A DNA stretch of 64,000 nucleotides. Origin: Ruania alba. Lineage in GTDB: Bacteria; Actinomycetota; Actinomycetes; Actinomycetales; Beutenbergiaceae. Positions 17,955 through 25,721 of the stretch are shown one piece after another. The notes below the pieces were generated by a model. The model had not been told where the DNA came from, searched no databases, and saw only the letters and a program-made list of their open reading frames with translations. The position numbers were made by a program, and so were the translations under genes. How positions within the stretch are numbered: the first letter of the stretch is position 1; each line of letters starts with the position of its first letter. The DNA lies in the NCBI RefSeq assembly GCF_900105765.1, contig NZ_FNTX01000001.1:1584387-1648386 (forward strand), in the 5' to 3' direction.

Positions 17955-19226
17955 TCACAAACTCCTCTGTTCGGTGCGGGCTCCTGCGTAGATGGGTGCG
18001 CGGGCGGAAGGCAGTCCCACCAGCGAGGTATCGGGTTCGGTGTAGAAGTGCTGGAGCGCCAGGGACGCGGTCCCGACCAGCACGGCATCGGTGCCGAAGG
18101 AGGACGGCACGATGCGGCTGCGGCGCTTCTCGTGCGGCAGCGGGCTGCGCTGGTGGCGCTCCTGGGAGACCACCGGCTCGATCAGGTCCCAGCCCGCGAT
18201 GAGGCTGGGGCCCGAGACGACGATCAGTTCCGGGTCGACGACGGCGGTGACGAGGGCGAGTGCGTACCCGATGTGCCTCGATCTCGCCTCGACGAGTGCG
18301 ACGGCGTCGGCGTCGCCTTGCCGGGCGGCCTGGTAGAGACGATCGATCGTGGTCAGATCGTCAGGGTGCGCCCCGTCGCCGAGGACCGCGCGTGCATCCA
18401 CCGCGAACGCCGAGTCCCGGATCTGCGCCTGCAGACATCCTTCTCGCCCGCACAGCCGGCACTCCCTCTCGATACCGGGGACCACGAAGTGACCGAGCTG
18501 GCCTTCGCGATGGTCGAAGCCGGTGATGACGCGCCCGTCGATCGAGATGGCAGCGCCGATACCGTCCGAGACGTCGATGGTCGCGACGCTGCGCACACCG
18601 ACCCCGGCGCCGAGCCACGCTTCCGCAGTCACCAACCCGTGCTGCATGCGATCGATCGCGATCGGAACACCGAGCTCGCGGTGGAGGATGTCGGACGCCG
18701 GGACGTCGTGCCAGGTCGGGTGGGCGACGACCACATATCCCGCCTCGTCGACACCGCCGAGCACGCTTGCGCCGACGCGGATCATGCGCTCCGCCACACC
18801 CGATCGCTCGGCGAGCTGGCGCAGCTCGGCGGCGAGTGCCACGAGCGTCCGCTCGGCCTGGTCCGGTTCCGACACCGCGACCCGGTGCTGTGCGACGAGG
18901 CGGCCCCGGGCATCGTGCACCCCGAGGTGCGCCTTCTCGCCGGCGATGTAGATGCTGCCGACGTACACACGGTCCGGGACGAGGTCGATGAGCGTCGTCG
19001 GCCGCCCCATCCGGGGCTCCTGCGATTCCTGTCGGGCCTCGATGACGTCGACCAGTCCGTACCGCATGCTCTCGTCGACGATGCGGCTGATCGTCGCTCC
19101 CGTCAGACCCGTGGCAGCGGCCAGGTCCTGACGCGTGCTCGGGCCGTGCACGAGAAGCGACCGGAGAATCAGGCTCCGGTTCCGGACACGCTGCCGTGAT
19201 GCGTTGACTCCACCGTCTCGGTACAT
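17955..19226 (-). CDS. ROK family transcriptional repressor of the PL8/importer locus
   Basis: A 423-residue protein with an N-terminal winged helix (STRQDLAAATGLTGATISRI) and a sugar-kinase-like ROK domain. The ROK zinc site is recognisable (GQLGHFVV, then CRLCGREGC), though the Glu that usually follows is Gln. ATG at 19226 is chosen; the frame continues upstream only through promoter DNA. It heads the minus-strand operon ROK-SBP-MalF-MalG-PL8 and diverges from the sulfatase. A perfect palindrome sits directly before its start codon, so autorepression relieved by an imported sugar is the likely control. Confidence 0.88.
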   Translation of the reverse strand: MYRDGGVNASRQRVRNRSLILRSLLVHGPSTRQDLAAATGLTGATISRIVDESMRYGLVDVIEARQESQEPRMGRPTTLIDLVPDRVYVGSIYIAGEKAHLGVHDARGRLVAQHRVAVSEPDQAERTLVALAAELRQLAERSGVAERMIRVGASVLGGVDEAGYVVVAHPTWHDVPASDILHRELGVPIAIDRMQHGLVTAEAWLGAGVGVRSVATIDVSDGIGAAISIDGRVITGFDHREGQLGHFVVPGIERECRLCGREGCLQAQIRDSAFAVDARAVLGDGAHPDDLTTIDRLYQAARQGDADAVALVEARSRHIGYALALVTAVVDPELIVVSGPSLIAGWDLIEPVVSQERHQRSPLPHEKRRSRIVPSSFGTDAVLVGTASLALQHFYTEPDTSLVGLPSARAPIYAGARTEQRSL

Positions 19227-19227
19227 A

Positions 19228-19246
19228 CTTACGTACAGTACGTAAG
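19228..19246. promoter_or_regulatory. Probable ROK operator: perfect 19-bp palindrome
   Basis: CTTACGTACAGTACGTAAG consists of two 9-base arms around a central A. It begins 2 bases upstream of the ROK start codon, covers the predicted -10 box of the ROK gene and overlaps a TAAGAT -10-like box facing the sulfatase (19243-19248). A regulator bound here would block both divergent promoters. AT-rich palindromes of this kind stand out against the surrounding GC-rich DNA. Confidence 0.75.
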
Positions 19247-19264
19247 ATAGTCTGAGCTTGTCAA
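19235..19264 (-). promoter_or_regulatory. Promoter of the ROK-importer-PL8 operon, probably leaderless
   Basis: On the minus strand TTGACA (19264-19259) is followed after 18 bases by TACTGT (19240-19235). Transcription would start about 7 bases on, close to 19228, only two bases before the ATG at 19226. No Shine-Dalgarno precedes that ATG, so the mRNA is probably leaderless. The -10 lies in the middle of the palindrome. Confidence 0.6.
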
Positions 19265-19284
19265 CGAACGAGAGGGAGAGATCC

Positions 19285-20760
19285 GTGGGACGACCGAACG
19301 TGGTGCTCATTTGTGTCGACCAGTGGCGCGGGGACTGTTTCTCCGGAACCGGGCACCCCGTGGTGACGACTCCCTACCTGGACGCGTGGATGCAGACCGG
19401 CACCCGTTTCGCGCGGGCGTACTCGGCCACACCCACCTGCATCCCCGCGCGCGCGTCGCTGATGACCGGTCTCGGCCAGGAGCGCCACGGCCGGGTCGGG
19501 TACGAGGACGGCGTGCCGTGGGACTACCAGGACACCCTGCCGGCCACCTTCGCCGGCGCCGGGTACCAGACCCAGGCCGTCGGCAAGATGCACGTCTTCC
19601 CGGAGCGGGAGACGCTCGGGTTCGACGACGTGGATCTGCACGACGGGTATCTGCACTTCGTCCGCCGGCGGTACGGCGACATGGCCGATGCGGACGACTA
19701 CCTGCCCTGGCTGCAGCAGCGGCTCGGATACCCGGCGGACGACTTCGAGCACGGCCTGCACTGCAACTCCGTCGTGGCCCGCCCGTGGGACAAGCCCGAG
19801 TCCACGCACCCGACGAACTGGGTCACGCAGCGTTCCATCGAGTTCCTGCGCGAACGTGATCCCGACCGGCCGTTCTTCCTGCTTGCCTCCTATCATCGGC
19901 CGCACCCGCCGTACGACCCGCCGGCATGGGCGTTCGAGCAGTATCTCCATCAGGAGATGCCGGCCCCTCCGGTCGGCGACTGGACCGACCTGTGGGCCGA
20001 GCACGCCGATGCGAGGTCGCCGATCTCACCGGTCGCCGAGTACGACCCCCGAACGCTCCAGCGCGCCCGCGCCGGCTACTACGGCCACATGTCCCACATC
20101 GATCAGCAGCTCAACCGGCTCTTCCACGAGCTGTCCGCCACCGGCGCCGACAACACCATCGTCTGCTTCGTGTCCGATCACGGTGAGCAGATGGGCGATC
20201 ATCACCTCTACCAGAAGACCCTTCCTTATGAGGGGTCCGCTCGTGTGCCGTTCATCATCAGCGGCCCCGGCATCCCAGCTGGTGTGGTGGACGACGACGT
20301 CGTGGAACTGCGCGACGTCATGCCCACCCTGCTCAGCGCGGCGGGGGTACCCGTCCCCGACGATCTCGACGGCCGCGACGCACTCACCCTGGTCGACGCC
20401 GGGAGCCAGGATGACGCGCCGCCGTGGCGCGAGTATCTGCACGGCGAGCACACCAAGTTCGGCCAGGGGATCCACTACCTGACCGACGGCCGGCAGAAGT
20501 ACATCTGGTGTAGTGGCACCGGCCGTGAGCAACTGTTCGACCTGGTCTCCGATCCCACCGAGCTGCACGACCTCGCCCCCGGCCGGCCCGACCATCCCGA
20601 CCTCCGACGGTGGCGGGATCGCATGGTGGCCAGCCTTTCGGGGCGCCCCGAGGGCTTCGTCCGCGACGGCAGCCTGATCGCCGGCCGCCCCGTCGTGGAC
20701 GTCCTGCCGTTCCTGCGAGAGCGGACCAGCGCGACGGTGCATGGCACGATCGTCGGGTGA
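19285..20760 (+). CDS. Type I (formylglycine-dependent) sulfatase
   Basis: A 491-residue sulfatase of the alkaline-phosphatase superfamily. The Cys-type activation motif is C52-I-P-A-R56 (TCIPARASLMTG); the Cys must be oxidised to formylglycine by an enzyme not encoded here. Metal-ligand segments are NVVLICVDQWRGD at the N-terminus and FVSDHGEQMGDHHLYQK near residue 300. No signal peptide is visible, suggesting cytoplasmic action on imported fragments. GTG at 19285 is preferred to TTG at 19258 because AGGGAG lies a few bases upstream. It is divergent from the PL8/importer operon and shares its control region, so a role in desulfating glycosaminoglycan-like fragments is likely. Confidence 0.88.
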   Translation: MGRPNVVLICVDQWRGDCFSGTGHPVVTTPYLDAWMQTGTRFARAYSATPTCIPARASLMTGLGQERHGRVGYEDGVPWDYQDTLPATFAGAGYQTQAVGKMHVFPERETLGFDDVDLHDGYLHFVRRRYGDMADADDYLPWLQQRLGYPADDFEHGLHCNSVVARPWDKPESTHPTNWVTQRSIEFLRERDPDRPFFLLASYHRPHPPYDPPAWAFEQYLHQEMPAPPVGDWTDLWAEHADARSPISPVAEYDPRTLQRARAGYYGHMSHIDQQLNRLFHELSATGADNTIVCFVSDHGEQMGDHHLYQKTLPYEGSARVPFIISGPGIPAGVVDDDVVELRDVMPTLLSAAGVPVPDDLDGRDALTLVDAGSQDDAPPWREYLHGEHTKFGQGIHYLTDGRQKYIWCSGTGREQLFDLVSDPTELHDLAPGRPDHPDLRRWRDRMVASLSGRPEGFVRDGSLIAGRPVVDVLPFLRERTSATVHGTIVG

Positions 20761-21188
20761 GCACCGATCCTGCCTTCGAGCAGCGCCTGCGTGACCTGCG
20801 CCTGCTGCGCCGCGTGCGGGACCGCATCGATCGTGACTACGCCCAACCGCTGGACGTTCCCGCCCTGGCTGCCGGCGTGCACATGTCGGCGGGGCATCTG
20901 AGCCGCGAGTTCAGAAGGACCTTCGGGGAGTCCCCGTACTCCTACCTGATGACCCGGCGGATCGAACGGGCCATGGCGCTGTTGCGGCGCGGGGACCTCT
21001 CTGTGACCGAGGTGTGCTTCGCCGTCGGGAGTTCCTCGTTGGGCACGTTCAGCACGAGGTTCACCGAGCTGGTGGGGATGCCGCCGAGCGAGTACCGCCG
21101 CCGGGCGTTCGAGCAGGAGGTGAACCTGCCCACGTGCATCGTGAAGCAGGTGGCACGACCGGTCAGGAATCGAGAAGCGTTCCGCTGA
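20757..21188 (+). CDS. AraC family transcriptional regulator (short form)
   Basis: A 143-residue protein that is essentially only the AraC DNA-binding domain: two helix-turn-helices (VPALAAGVHMSAGHLSREFR and VTEVCFAVGSSSLGTFSTRF), ending MPPSEYRRR. There is no sugar-sensing domain. GTG at 20757 overlaps the sulfatase stop (GTGA), but the VOC gene 22 bases downstream is the commoner partner of such short AraC proteins, so it may control the VOC/PPOX genes rather than glycan use. Confidence 0.85.
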   Translation: MSTDPAFEQRLRDLRLLRRVRDRIDRDYAQPLDVPALAAGVHMSAGHLSREFRRTFGESPYSYLMTRRIERAMALLRRGDLSVTEVCFAVGSSSLGTFSTRFTELVGMPPSEYRRRAFEQEVNLPTCIVKQVARPVRNREAFR

Positions 21189-21210
21189 ACGGGCGCCTAG
21201 TGTTCCAGCC

Positions 21211-21624
21211 ATGGACACCATCACCATTCATTACGCCTTCCTCCCGCACACCGACGCCGAGGCAGCCCTCGGCTTCTACCGCGACACGCTCGGCTTCGAG
21301 GTCCGCCAGGACGTCGGCTTCGACGGGATGCGGTGGATCACGGTCGGCCCGCCGAACCAGCCGGAGACCTCGATCGTGCTCACCCCGCCGGCGGTGGACC
21401 CTGGTATCACCGACGACGAGCGCGCGACCATCCTCGAGCTGATCGCCAAGGGCAGCTTCGCCGCCCTCACGCTCGCCACCGACGACGTGGACGGGTTGTT
21501 CCAGAAGCTGCAAGCCAGCGGCGCGGACGTGCTGCAGGAGCCCACCGACCAACCCTACGGGGTGCGCGACTGCGCGTTTCGGGACCCGTCCGGCAACCTG
21601 CTGCGCATCAACCAGCGGGTATGA
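21211..21624 (+). CDS. VOC superfamily (glyoxalase-like) protein
   Basis: A 137-residue vicinal oxygen chelate protein: an N-terminal module DAEAALGFYRDTLGFEVRQD and a C-terminal module ending YGVRDCAFRDPSGNLLRINQ. It follows the short AraC regulator and overlaps the next gene (ATGA), so the three are probably one transcript. Catalytic versus binding role cannot be decided. Confidence 0.83.
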   Translation: MDTITIHYAFLPHTDAEAALGFYRDTLGFEVRQDVGFDGMRWITVGPPNQPETSIVLTPPAVDPGITDDERATILELIAKGSFAALTLATDDVDGLFQKLQASGADVLQEPTDQPYGVRDCAFRDPSGNLLRINQRV

Positions 21625-22085
21625 GCCAGCCGACTCGCCCCGAACCCCGCCCGGGGGCCCAGCGCAAGTCGGACACCGTGGCCACGCTGCGCACCCCGGC
21701 CCTGGACGGCTGGGTGGCCACGGCCTCGCCTGACGGCGTCCCGTACCTGGTGCCGTTGTCGATCGTCTGGGCGGATGAGCGGGTGATCATCGCCGTCGAC
21801 GGCGGCTCCCGCACCGCCCGCAATCTGCTCGCCTCGCCGCGAGCCCGGGTGGGGATCGGCCCCACCCGGGACGTGGTGATGATGGAGGTGGTGGTGGACA
21901 GAGTCGTCGACGTGGGCACCGACGAGGAGCTGGCCCAGGTCTATGCCGCCCAGGCCGACTGGGATCCGCGTGGGGACGACGGATACGTGTATCTCGTGCT
22001 GCGCCCGGAACGCGTGCAGGCGTGGCGGGAGGTCACCGAGGCCGTGGGGCGCACGTTGATGCGGGACGGCGCCTGGCTCGTCTGA
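21621..22085 (+). CDS. Pyridoxamine 5'-phosphate oxidase-like flavin/F420-binding protein
   Basis: A 154-residue split-barrel protein: VATLRTPALDGWVATASPDG, then PYLVPLSIVWADERVIIA and RTARNLLASPRARVGIG. This pattern fits PPOX-class proteins that bind FMN or F420 and act as reductases. ATG at 21621 overlaps the VOC stop. A luciferase-like oxidoreductase of the F420-linked type at the window's end shows that F420 may be available. Confidence 0.8.
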   Translation: MSQPTRPEPRPGAQRKSDTVATLRTPALDGWVATASPDGVPYLVPLSIVWADERVIIAVDGGSRTARNLLASPRARVGIGPTRDVVMMEVVVDRVVDVGTDEELAQVYAAQADWDPRGDDGYVYLVLRPERVQAWREVTEAVGRTLMRDGAWLV

Positions 22086-22169
22086 GGCCCGAATGTCCCC
22101 ACCGTCAGGTAGACATGAGTCGGCCGCTCGTCGCGGCCACCCGACCCACTGAGGAGTACCGAGGAACCG

Positions 22170-24557
22170 ATGGCCACCTCCGCTGAGCCGCACCCGGCCG
22201 ACAGCCATGACCTGATCCGGGTGCAGGGCGCCCGGGTGAACAACCTCAAGGACGTCCACGTCGAGATCCCGAAACGCCGGCTGACCGTGTTCACGGGGGT
22301 GTCCGGGTCGGGGAAGAGCTCGCTGGTGTTCGGCACGATCGCCGCCGAGTCGCAGCGGATGATCAACGAGACCTACAGTGCGTTCCTGCAAGGTTTCATG
22401 CCCACGCTGAACCGGCCCGAGGTGGACCTGCTGGACGGTCTGACCACGGCGATCATCGTGGACCAGGAACGGATGGGGGCGAACCCGCGCTCCACCGTGG
22501 GCACCGCCACCGACGCGAATGCGATGTTGCGGATCCTGTTCTCCCGGTTGGGGGAGCCGCATATCGGGTCCGCGCAGGCGTTCAGCTTCAACGTGGCCTC
22601 GATCAGTGGTGCCGGTGCGGTGGAGATCGAGCGCGGGGGAGAGAAGATCCGCGAGCGCCGCGACTTCGCGATCCAGGGCGGGATGTGCGCCCGGTGCGAG
22701 GGTCGCGGCTCGGTGAGCGACTTCGACCTCAGCCAGCTCTACGACGAGACCAAGTCGTTGAACGAGGGCGCCCTGACCATCCCTGGGTACTCGATGGACG
22801 GCTGGTACGGGCGGATCTTCCGCGGATGCGGCTTCTTCGACCCGGACAAGCCGATCAAGGACTTCACCACGAAGGAGCGGGACGCCCTGCTGCACAAGCC
22901 ACCGACGAAGATCAAGGTGGATGGGATCAACATCACCTACGAGGGCCTGATCCCGAAGATCCAGAAGTCCATGCTGAGCAAGGACGTGGAGGCGATGCAG
23001 CCGCACATCCGGGCATTCGTGGAGCGCACCATCGTGTTCCAGACCTGCCCGGACTGTGACGGCACCCGGCTGAACGAGACCGCGCGCTCGGCCCGGATCG
23101 ACGGGGTGAACATCGCCGAGGCGTGCGCCATGCAGATCAGCGATCTGGCTGACTGGATCCGCACCCTCGACAAGCCCTCGGCGGCGCCGCTGCTCACGGG
23201 CATCGGGGAGACGCTGGACTCGTTCGTGGAGATCGGGCTGGGCTATCTGTCGCTGGACCGCCCGGCCGGCACGCTCTCCGGTGGTGAGGCGCAGCGCACC
23301 AAGATGATCCGGCACCTCGGCTCCTCGCTGACTGACGTCACCTACGTCTTCGACGAGCCCACGATCGGGTTGCACCCGCACGACATCGCCCGGATGAACA
23401 CGTTGCTGCAGCGGTTGCGGGACAAGGGGAACACCGTGCTCGTGGTCGAGCACAAGCCGGAGTCGATCGCGATCGCCGACCACGTGGTCGATATCGGCCC
23501 GGGCGCCGGGACCGCCGGTGGCGAGATCGTGTTCGAGGGGTCCGTGGCGGGCCTGCGGGCGAGCAGCACCCTCACCGGGCAGCACCTCGACGATCGGGTG
23601 AGCGTGAAAGACGAGGTGAGGTCGCCGTCGGGCGTGATCGAGGTACGCGGGGCGAGGGCGCACAACCTGACCGGCGTAGACGTGGACATCCCCACCGGGG
23701 TGCTCACGGTGATCACCGGGGTGGCCGGTTCCGGGAAGAGCTCACTGATCCATGGGTCGGTGGCCGGCCGGGAGGGCGTGGTGGCGATCGACCAGAGCGC
23801 CATCAAGGGGTCGCGCCGGTCCAACCCGGCCACCTACACGGGTCTGCTGGATCCGATCCGAAAGGCGTTCGCGAAGGCGAACGGGGTGAAGCCGGCCCTG
23901 TTCAGCGCGAACTCCGAGGGAGCGTGCCCGGCGTGCAAGGGTGCCGGGGTCATCTACACCGAGCTCGGCTTCATGGACACGGTGGAGTCCCCGTGCGAGG
24001 AGTGCGAGGGCAAGCGGTTCCAGCCGGCGGTGCTGGACTACACCCTCGGGGGTGCGAAGGAGGACGGCGGCAAGGACATCAGCGAGGTGCTCGCGATGTC
24101 AGTGGCGCAGGCGGAGGAGTTCTTCGGCGCGGGTGCGGCGAAGGTTCCCGCCGCGCACAAGATCCTGGACCGGATGGCCGATGTGGGGCTGGGCTACCTG
24201 ACCCTGGGCCAGCCGCTGACCACACTGAGCGGTGGTGAGCGCCAGCGGCTCAAGCTGGCCACGCACATGGGGGCCAAGGGCGGCACGTACATCCTGGACG
24301 AGCCGACCACCGGGCTGCACCTGGCGGATGTGGAACAGCTCTTGGGGCTGCTGGACCGCCTGGTGGACTCGGGCACGTCGGTGATCGTGATCGAGCATCA
24401 CCAGGCCGTGATGGCCCATGCCGACTGGATCATCGACATGGGTCCCGGCGCCGGGCACGACGGCGGTCGCGTCGTCTTCGAGGGCACGCCGGCCGAGCTG
24501 GTGGCCGGGAAGGAGACGCTGACGGCGCAGCACCTGGCGGAGTACGTGGGCGCCTGA
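22170..24557 (+). CDS. UvrA-like ABC-ATPase (class II, lacking the UvrB-binding region)
   Basis: A 795-residue UvrA paralog with two ABC modules: Walker A GVSGSGKSS (43-51) with signature LSGGEAQR, and GVAGSGKSS with LSGGERQR. Zinc-binding pairs are present (CARCEG, CPDCDG, CPACKG, CEECEG). True UvrA proteins are about 950 residues and include a UvrB-interaction domain; this one is shorter and fits the class II/DrrC-type proteins linked to resistance to DNA-binding drugs. Whether it repairs or only binds DNA is unknown. ATG at 22170 is preceded by GAGGAA. A strong hairpin follows the stop by two bases. Confidence 0.85.
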   Translation: MATSAEPHPADSHDLIRVQGARVNNLKDVHVEIPKRRLTVFTGVSGSGKSSLVFGTIAAESQRMINETYSAFLQGFMPTLNRPEVDLLDGLTTAIIVDQERMGANPRSTVGTATDANAMLRILFSRLGEPHIGSAQAFSFNVASISGAGAVEIERGGEKIRERRDFAIQGGMCARCEGRGSVSDFDLSQLYDETKSLNEGALTIPGYSMDGWYGRIFRGCGFFDPDKPIKDFTTKERDALLHKPPTKIKVDGINITYEGLIPKIQKSMLSKDVEAMQPHIRAFVERTIVFQTCPDCDGTRLNETARSARIDGVNIAEACAMQISDLADWIRTLDKPSAAPLLTGIGETLDSFVEIGLGYLSLDRPAGTLSGGEAQRTKMIRHLGSSLTDVTYVFDEPTIGLHPHDIARMNTLLQRLRDKGNTVLVVEHKPESIAIADHVVDIGPGAGTAGGEIVFEGSVAGLRASSTLTGQHLDDRVSVKDEVRSPSGVIEVRGARAHNLTGVDVDIPTGVLTVITGVAGSGKSSLIHGSVAGREGVVAIDQSAIKGSRRSNPATYTGLLDPIRKAFAKANGVKPALFSANSEGACPACKGAGVIYTELGFMDTVESPCEECEGKRFQPAVLDYTLGGAKEDGGKDISEVLAMSVAQAEEFFGAGAAKVPAAHKILDRMADVGLGYLTLGQPLTTLSGGERQRLKLATHMGAKGGTYILDEPTTGLHLADVEQLLGLLDRLVDSGTSVIVIEHHQAVMAHADWIIDMGPGAGHDGGRVVFEGTPAELVAGKETLTAQHLAEYVGA

Positions 24558-24559
24558 GT

Positions 24560-24604
24560 TGTGGTGTGATTCCGGCGCACGACATGCGTCGGAATCACAC
24601 CACA
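24560..24604. terminator. Long hairpin between convergent genes (bidirectional terminator candidate)
   Basis: A perfect 15-base inverted repeat (24560-24574 with 24590-24604, starting TGTGGTGTGATTCCG) extends inward by five more pairs, one of them G-U, leaving the loop CGACA. It lies between the stop of the UvrA-like gene and that of the convergent VOC gene. There is no U tract, so it would act as a non-canonical terminator or 3'-end stabiliser. Confidence 0.65.
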
Positions 24605-24622
24605 GTGGCCGATTCGTTCGAC

Positions 24623-25087
24623 TCAGTCGAGGCAGAACTCGTTGCCCTCCGGGTCCGTCATCACGATGAAGCCGCCACTCATCGGCGGGTCCGGCTCGAA
24701 CCGCTCCACCCGGGTGGCGCCGGCGGCGACCAGCCGCTCGCACTCGGTTTCCAGGGCCGCCATGCGCTCGTCGCCCTCGAGGCCGGGGGCGGCGCGCAGG
24801 TCGAGGTGGATCCGGTTCTTCGCAACCTTGTCCTCGGGGACCTGCTGGAAGAAGATGCGTGGTCCGGTGCCCTCGGAGTCCTCGAGCGCGGAGCTGGCGC
24901 GGCGCTCGGATTCGGGGACGCCGATCTCTGCGAGGAATTCCTGCCAGACGCTGAACGGGTCGGTGCCTTCGGGGATCTCCCGGCCCGGGGGAGCGGGGTG
25001 GACGTAGCCCACCAGCGCCTCACGCCAGAAGTAGGAGAGTGCCACCGGGTCGTGGGCATCGAAGGTGACTTGGAACTCGCGGCTCAT
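24623..25087 (-). CDS. VOC superfamily protein
   Basis: A 154-residue glyoxalase-like protein of the long VOC subgroup (VTFDAHDPVALSYFWREALV at the start; GGFIVMTDPEGNEFCLD at the end, with RIHLDLRA in the centre). The start overlaps the DinB gene's stop (ATGA at 25084-25087), so it is the second gene of a two-gene operon facing the WYL regulator. Confidence 0.82.
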   Translation of the reverse strand: MSREFQVTFDAHDPVALSYFWREALVGYVHPAPPGREIPEGTDPFSVWQEFLAEIGVPESERRASSALEDSEGTGPRIFFQQVPEDKVAKNRIHLDLRAAPGLEGDERMAALETECERLVAAGATRVERFEPDPPMSGGFIVMTDPEGNEFCLD

Positions 25088-25659
25088 CGGGTTGTTCCTT
25101 CGGTGTGCAGGTACAGGTCGCGCATCAGGCAGACCTCGGACAGGTGGTGGATGAGTTCTCGGTGGATGTGCAGGATCAGGTCGGCCATGGGGAGTTCAGG
25201 GTAGGGCTCCTTCTCTCCCACGGGAACGGTGAGCTCGTCGGCGCTGAGGCTGCGCACGCCGGTGAGCCAGGTGTCCAGCTGGGTCTGCAGCTGGTCGAGC
25301 GCCTCGGCGGCGGTCCCGGCGTATTCCCACGTGTCGTAGGACGCCGATGGCGCACCGAAGTGCGCGGCGTTCCTCATCGCGAGGATGCCGACGATCACGT
25401 GGCCGAACCGCCAGGCGATCGTGGTGAACGGATCAGGGGAGAGTTGCTCGAACGAGTAGTCGATGGTGAACGTACCCGCGCCTGCCTGGACGGGCGCGGA
25501 GGAGGTGCCCCGTTCGCGAACGCTCCAAGCATTCGGGACAGGTGACCAGAGGTACTCGCTGTCGGTGAGGCCCTCGAAGCGGGGGAGGAGGTGGTGCGCC
25601 CAGTGCCATTCGATCTGCTCGCGGAGGTGGTGGTTCCAGTCAAGGTCGTTGGTGGTCAT
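25084..25659 (-). CDS. DinB family (four-helix bundle) protein
   Basis: A 191-residue DinB-like protein. A His in HWAHHLLPRF, a His in WRFGHVIVGIL and a His pair in ELIHHLSEV are placed like the metal-binding histidines of this superfamily, which includes thiol-dependent S-transferases such as bacillithiol or mycothiol enzymes. A mycothiol-linked detoxification role is plausible but not shown. ATG at 25659; it is divergently transcribed from the WYL-domain regulator. Confidence 0.78.
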   Translation of the reverse strand: MTTNDLDWNHHLREQIEWHWAHHLLPRFEGLTDSEYLWSPVPNAWSVRERGTSSAPVQAGAGTFTIDYSFEQLSPDPFTTIAWRFGHVIVGILAMRNAAHFGAPSASYDTWEYAGTAAEALDQLQTQLDTWLTGVRSLSADELTVPVGEKEPYPELPMADLILHIHRELIHHLSEVCLMRDLYLHTEGTTR

Positions 25660-25678
25660 GAATGAAGTCTGGCGCTGA

Positions 25679-25701
25679 TAGCGGACAGGTTGGGTCCGCT
25701 A
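25679..25701. promoter_or_regulatory. Inverted repeat between DinB operon and WYL regulator
   Basis: TAGCGGAC and GTCCGCTA form perfect 8-base arms with a 7-base spacer. The element lies in the 62-base divergent promoter region, 20 bases from each start codon, and is a good candidate operator for the WYL regulator. Confidence 0.6.
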
Positions 25702-25721
25702 GTTCTGGCAGAGTGATTCCC

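Noticed and set aside
21555-23663. 702-codon minus-strand frame
   Set aside because: Shadow of the UvrA-like gene and neighbours; rich in His, Arg and Gly with no recognisable fold.
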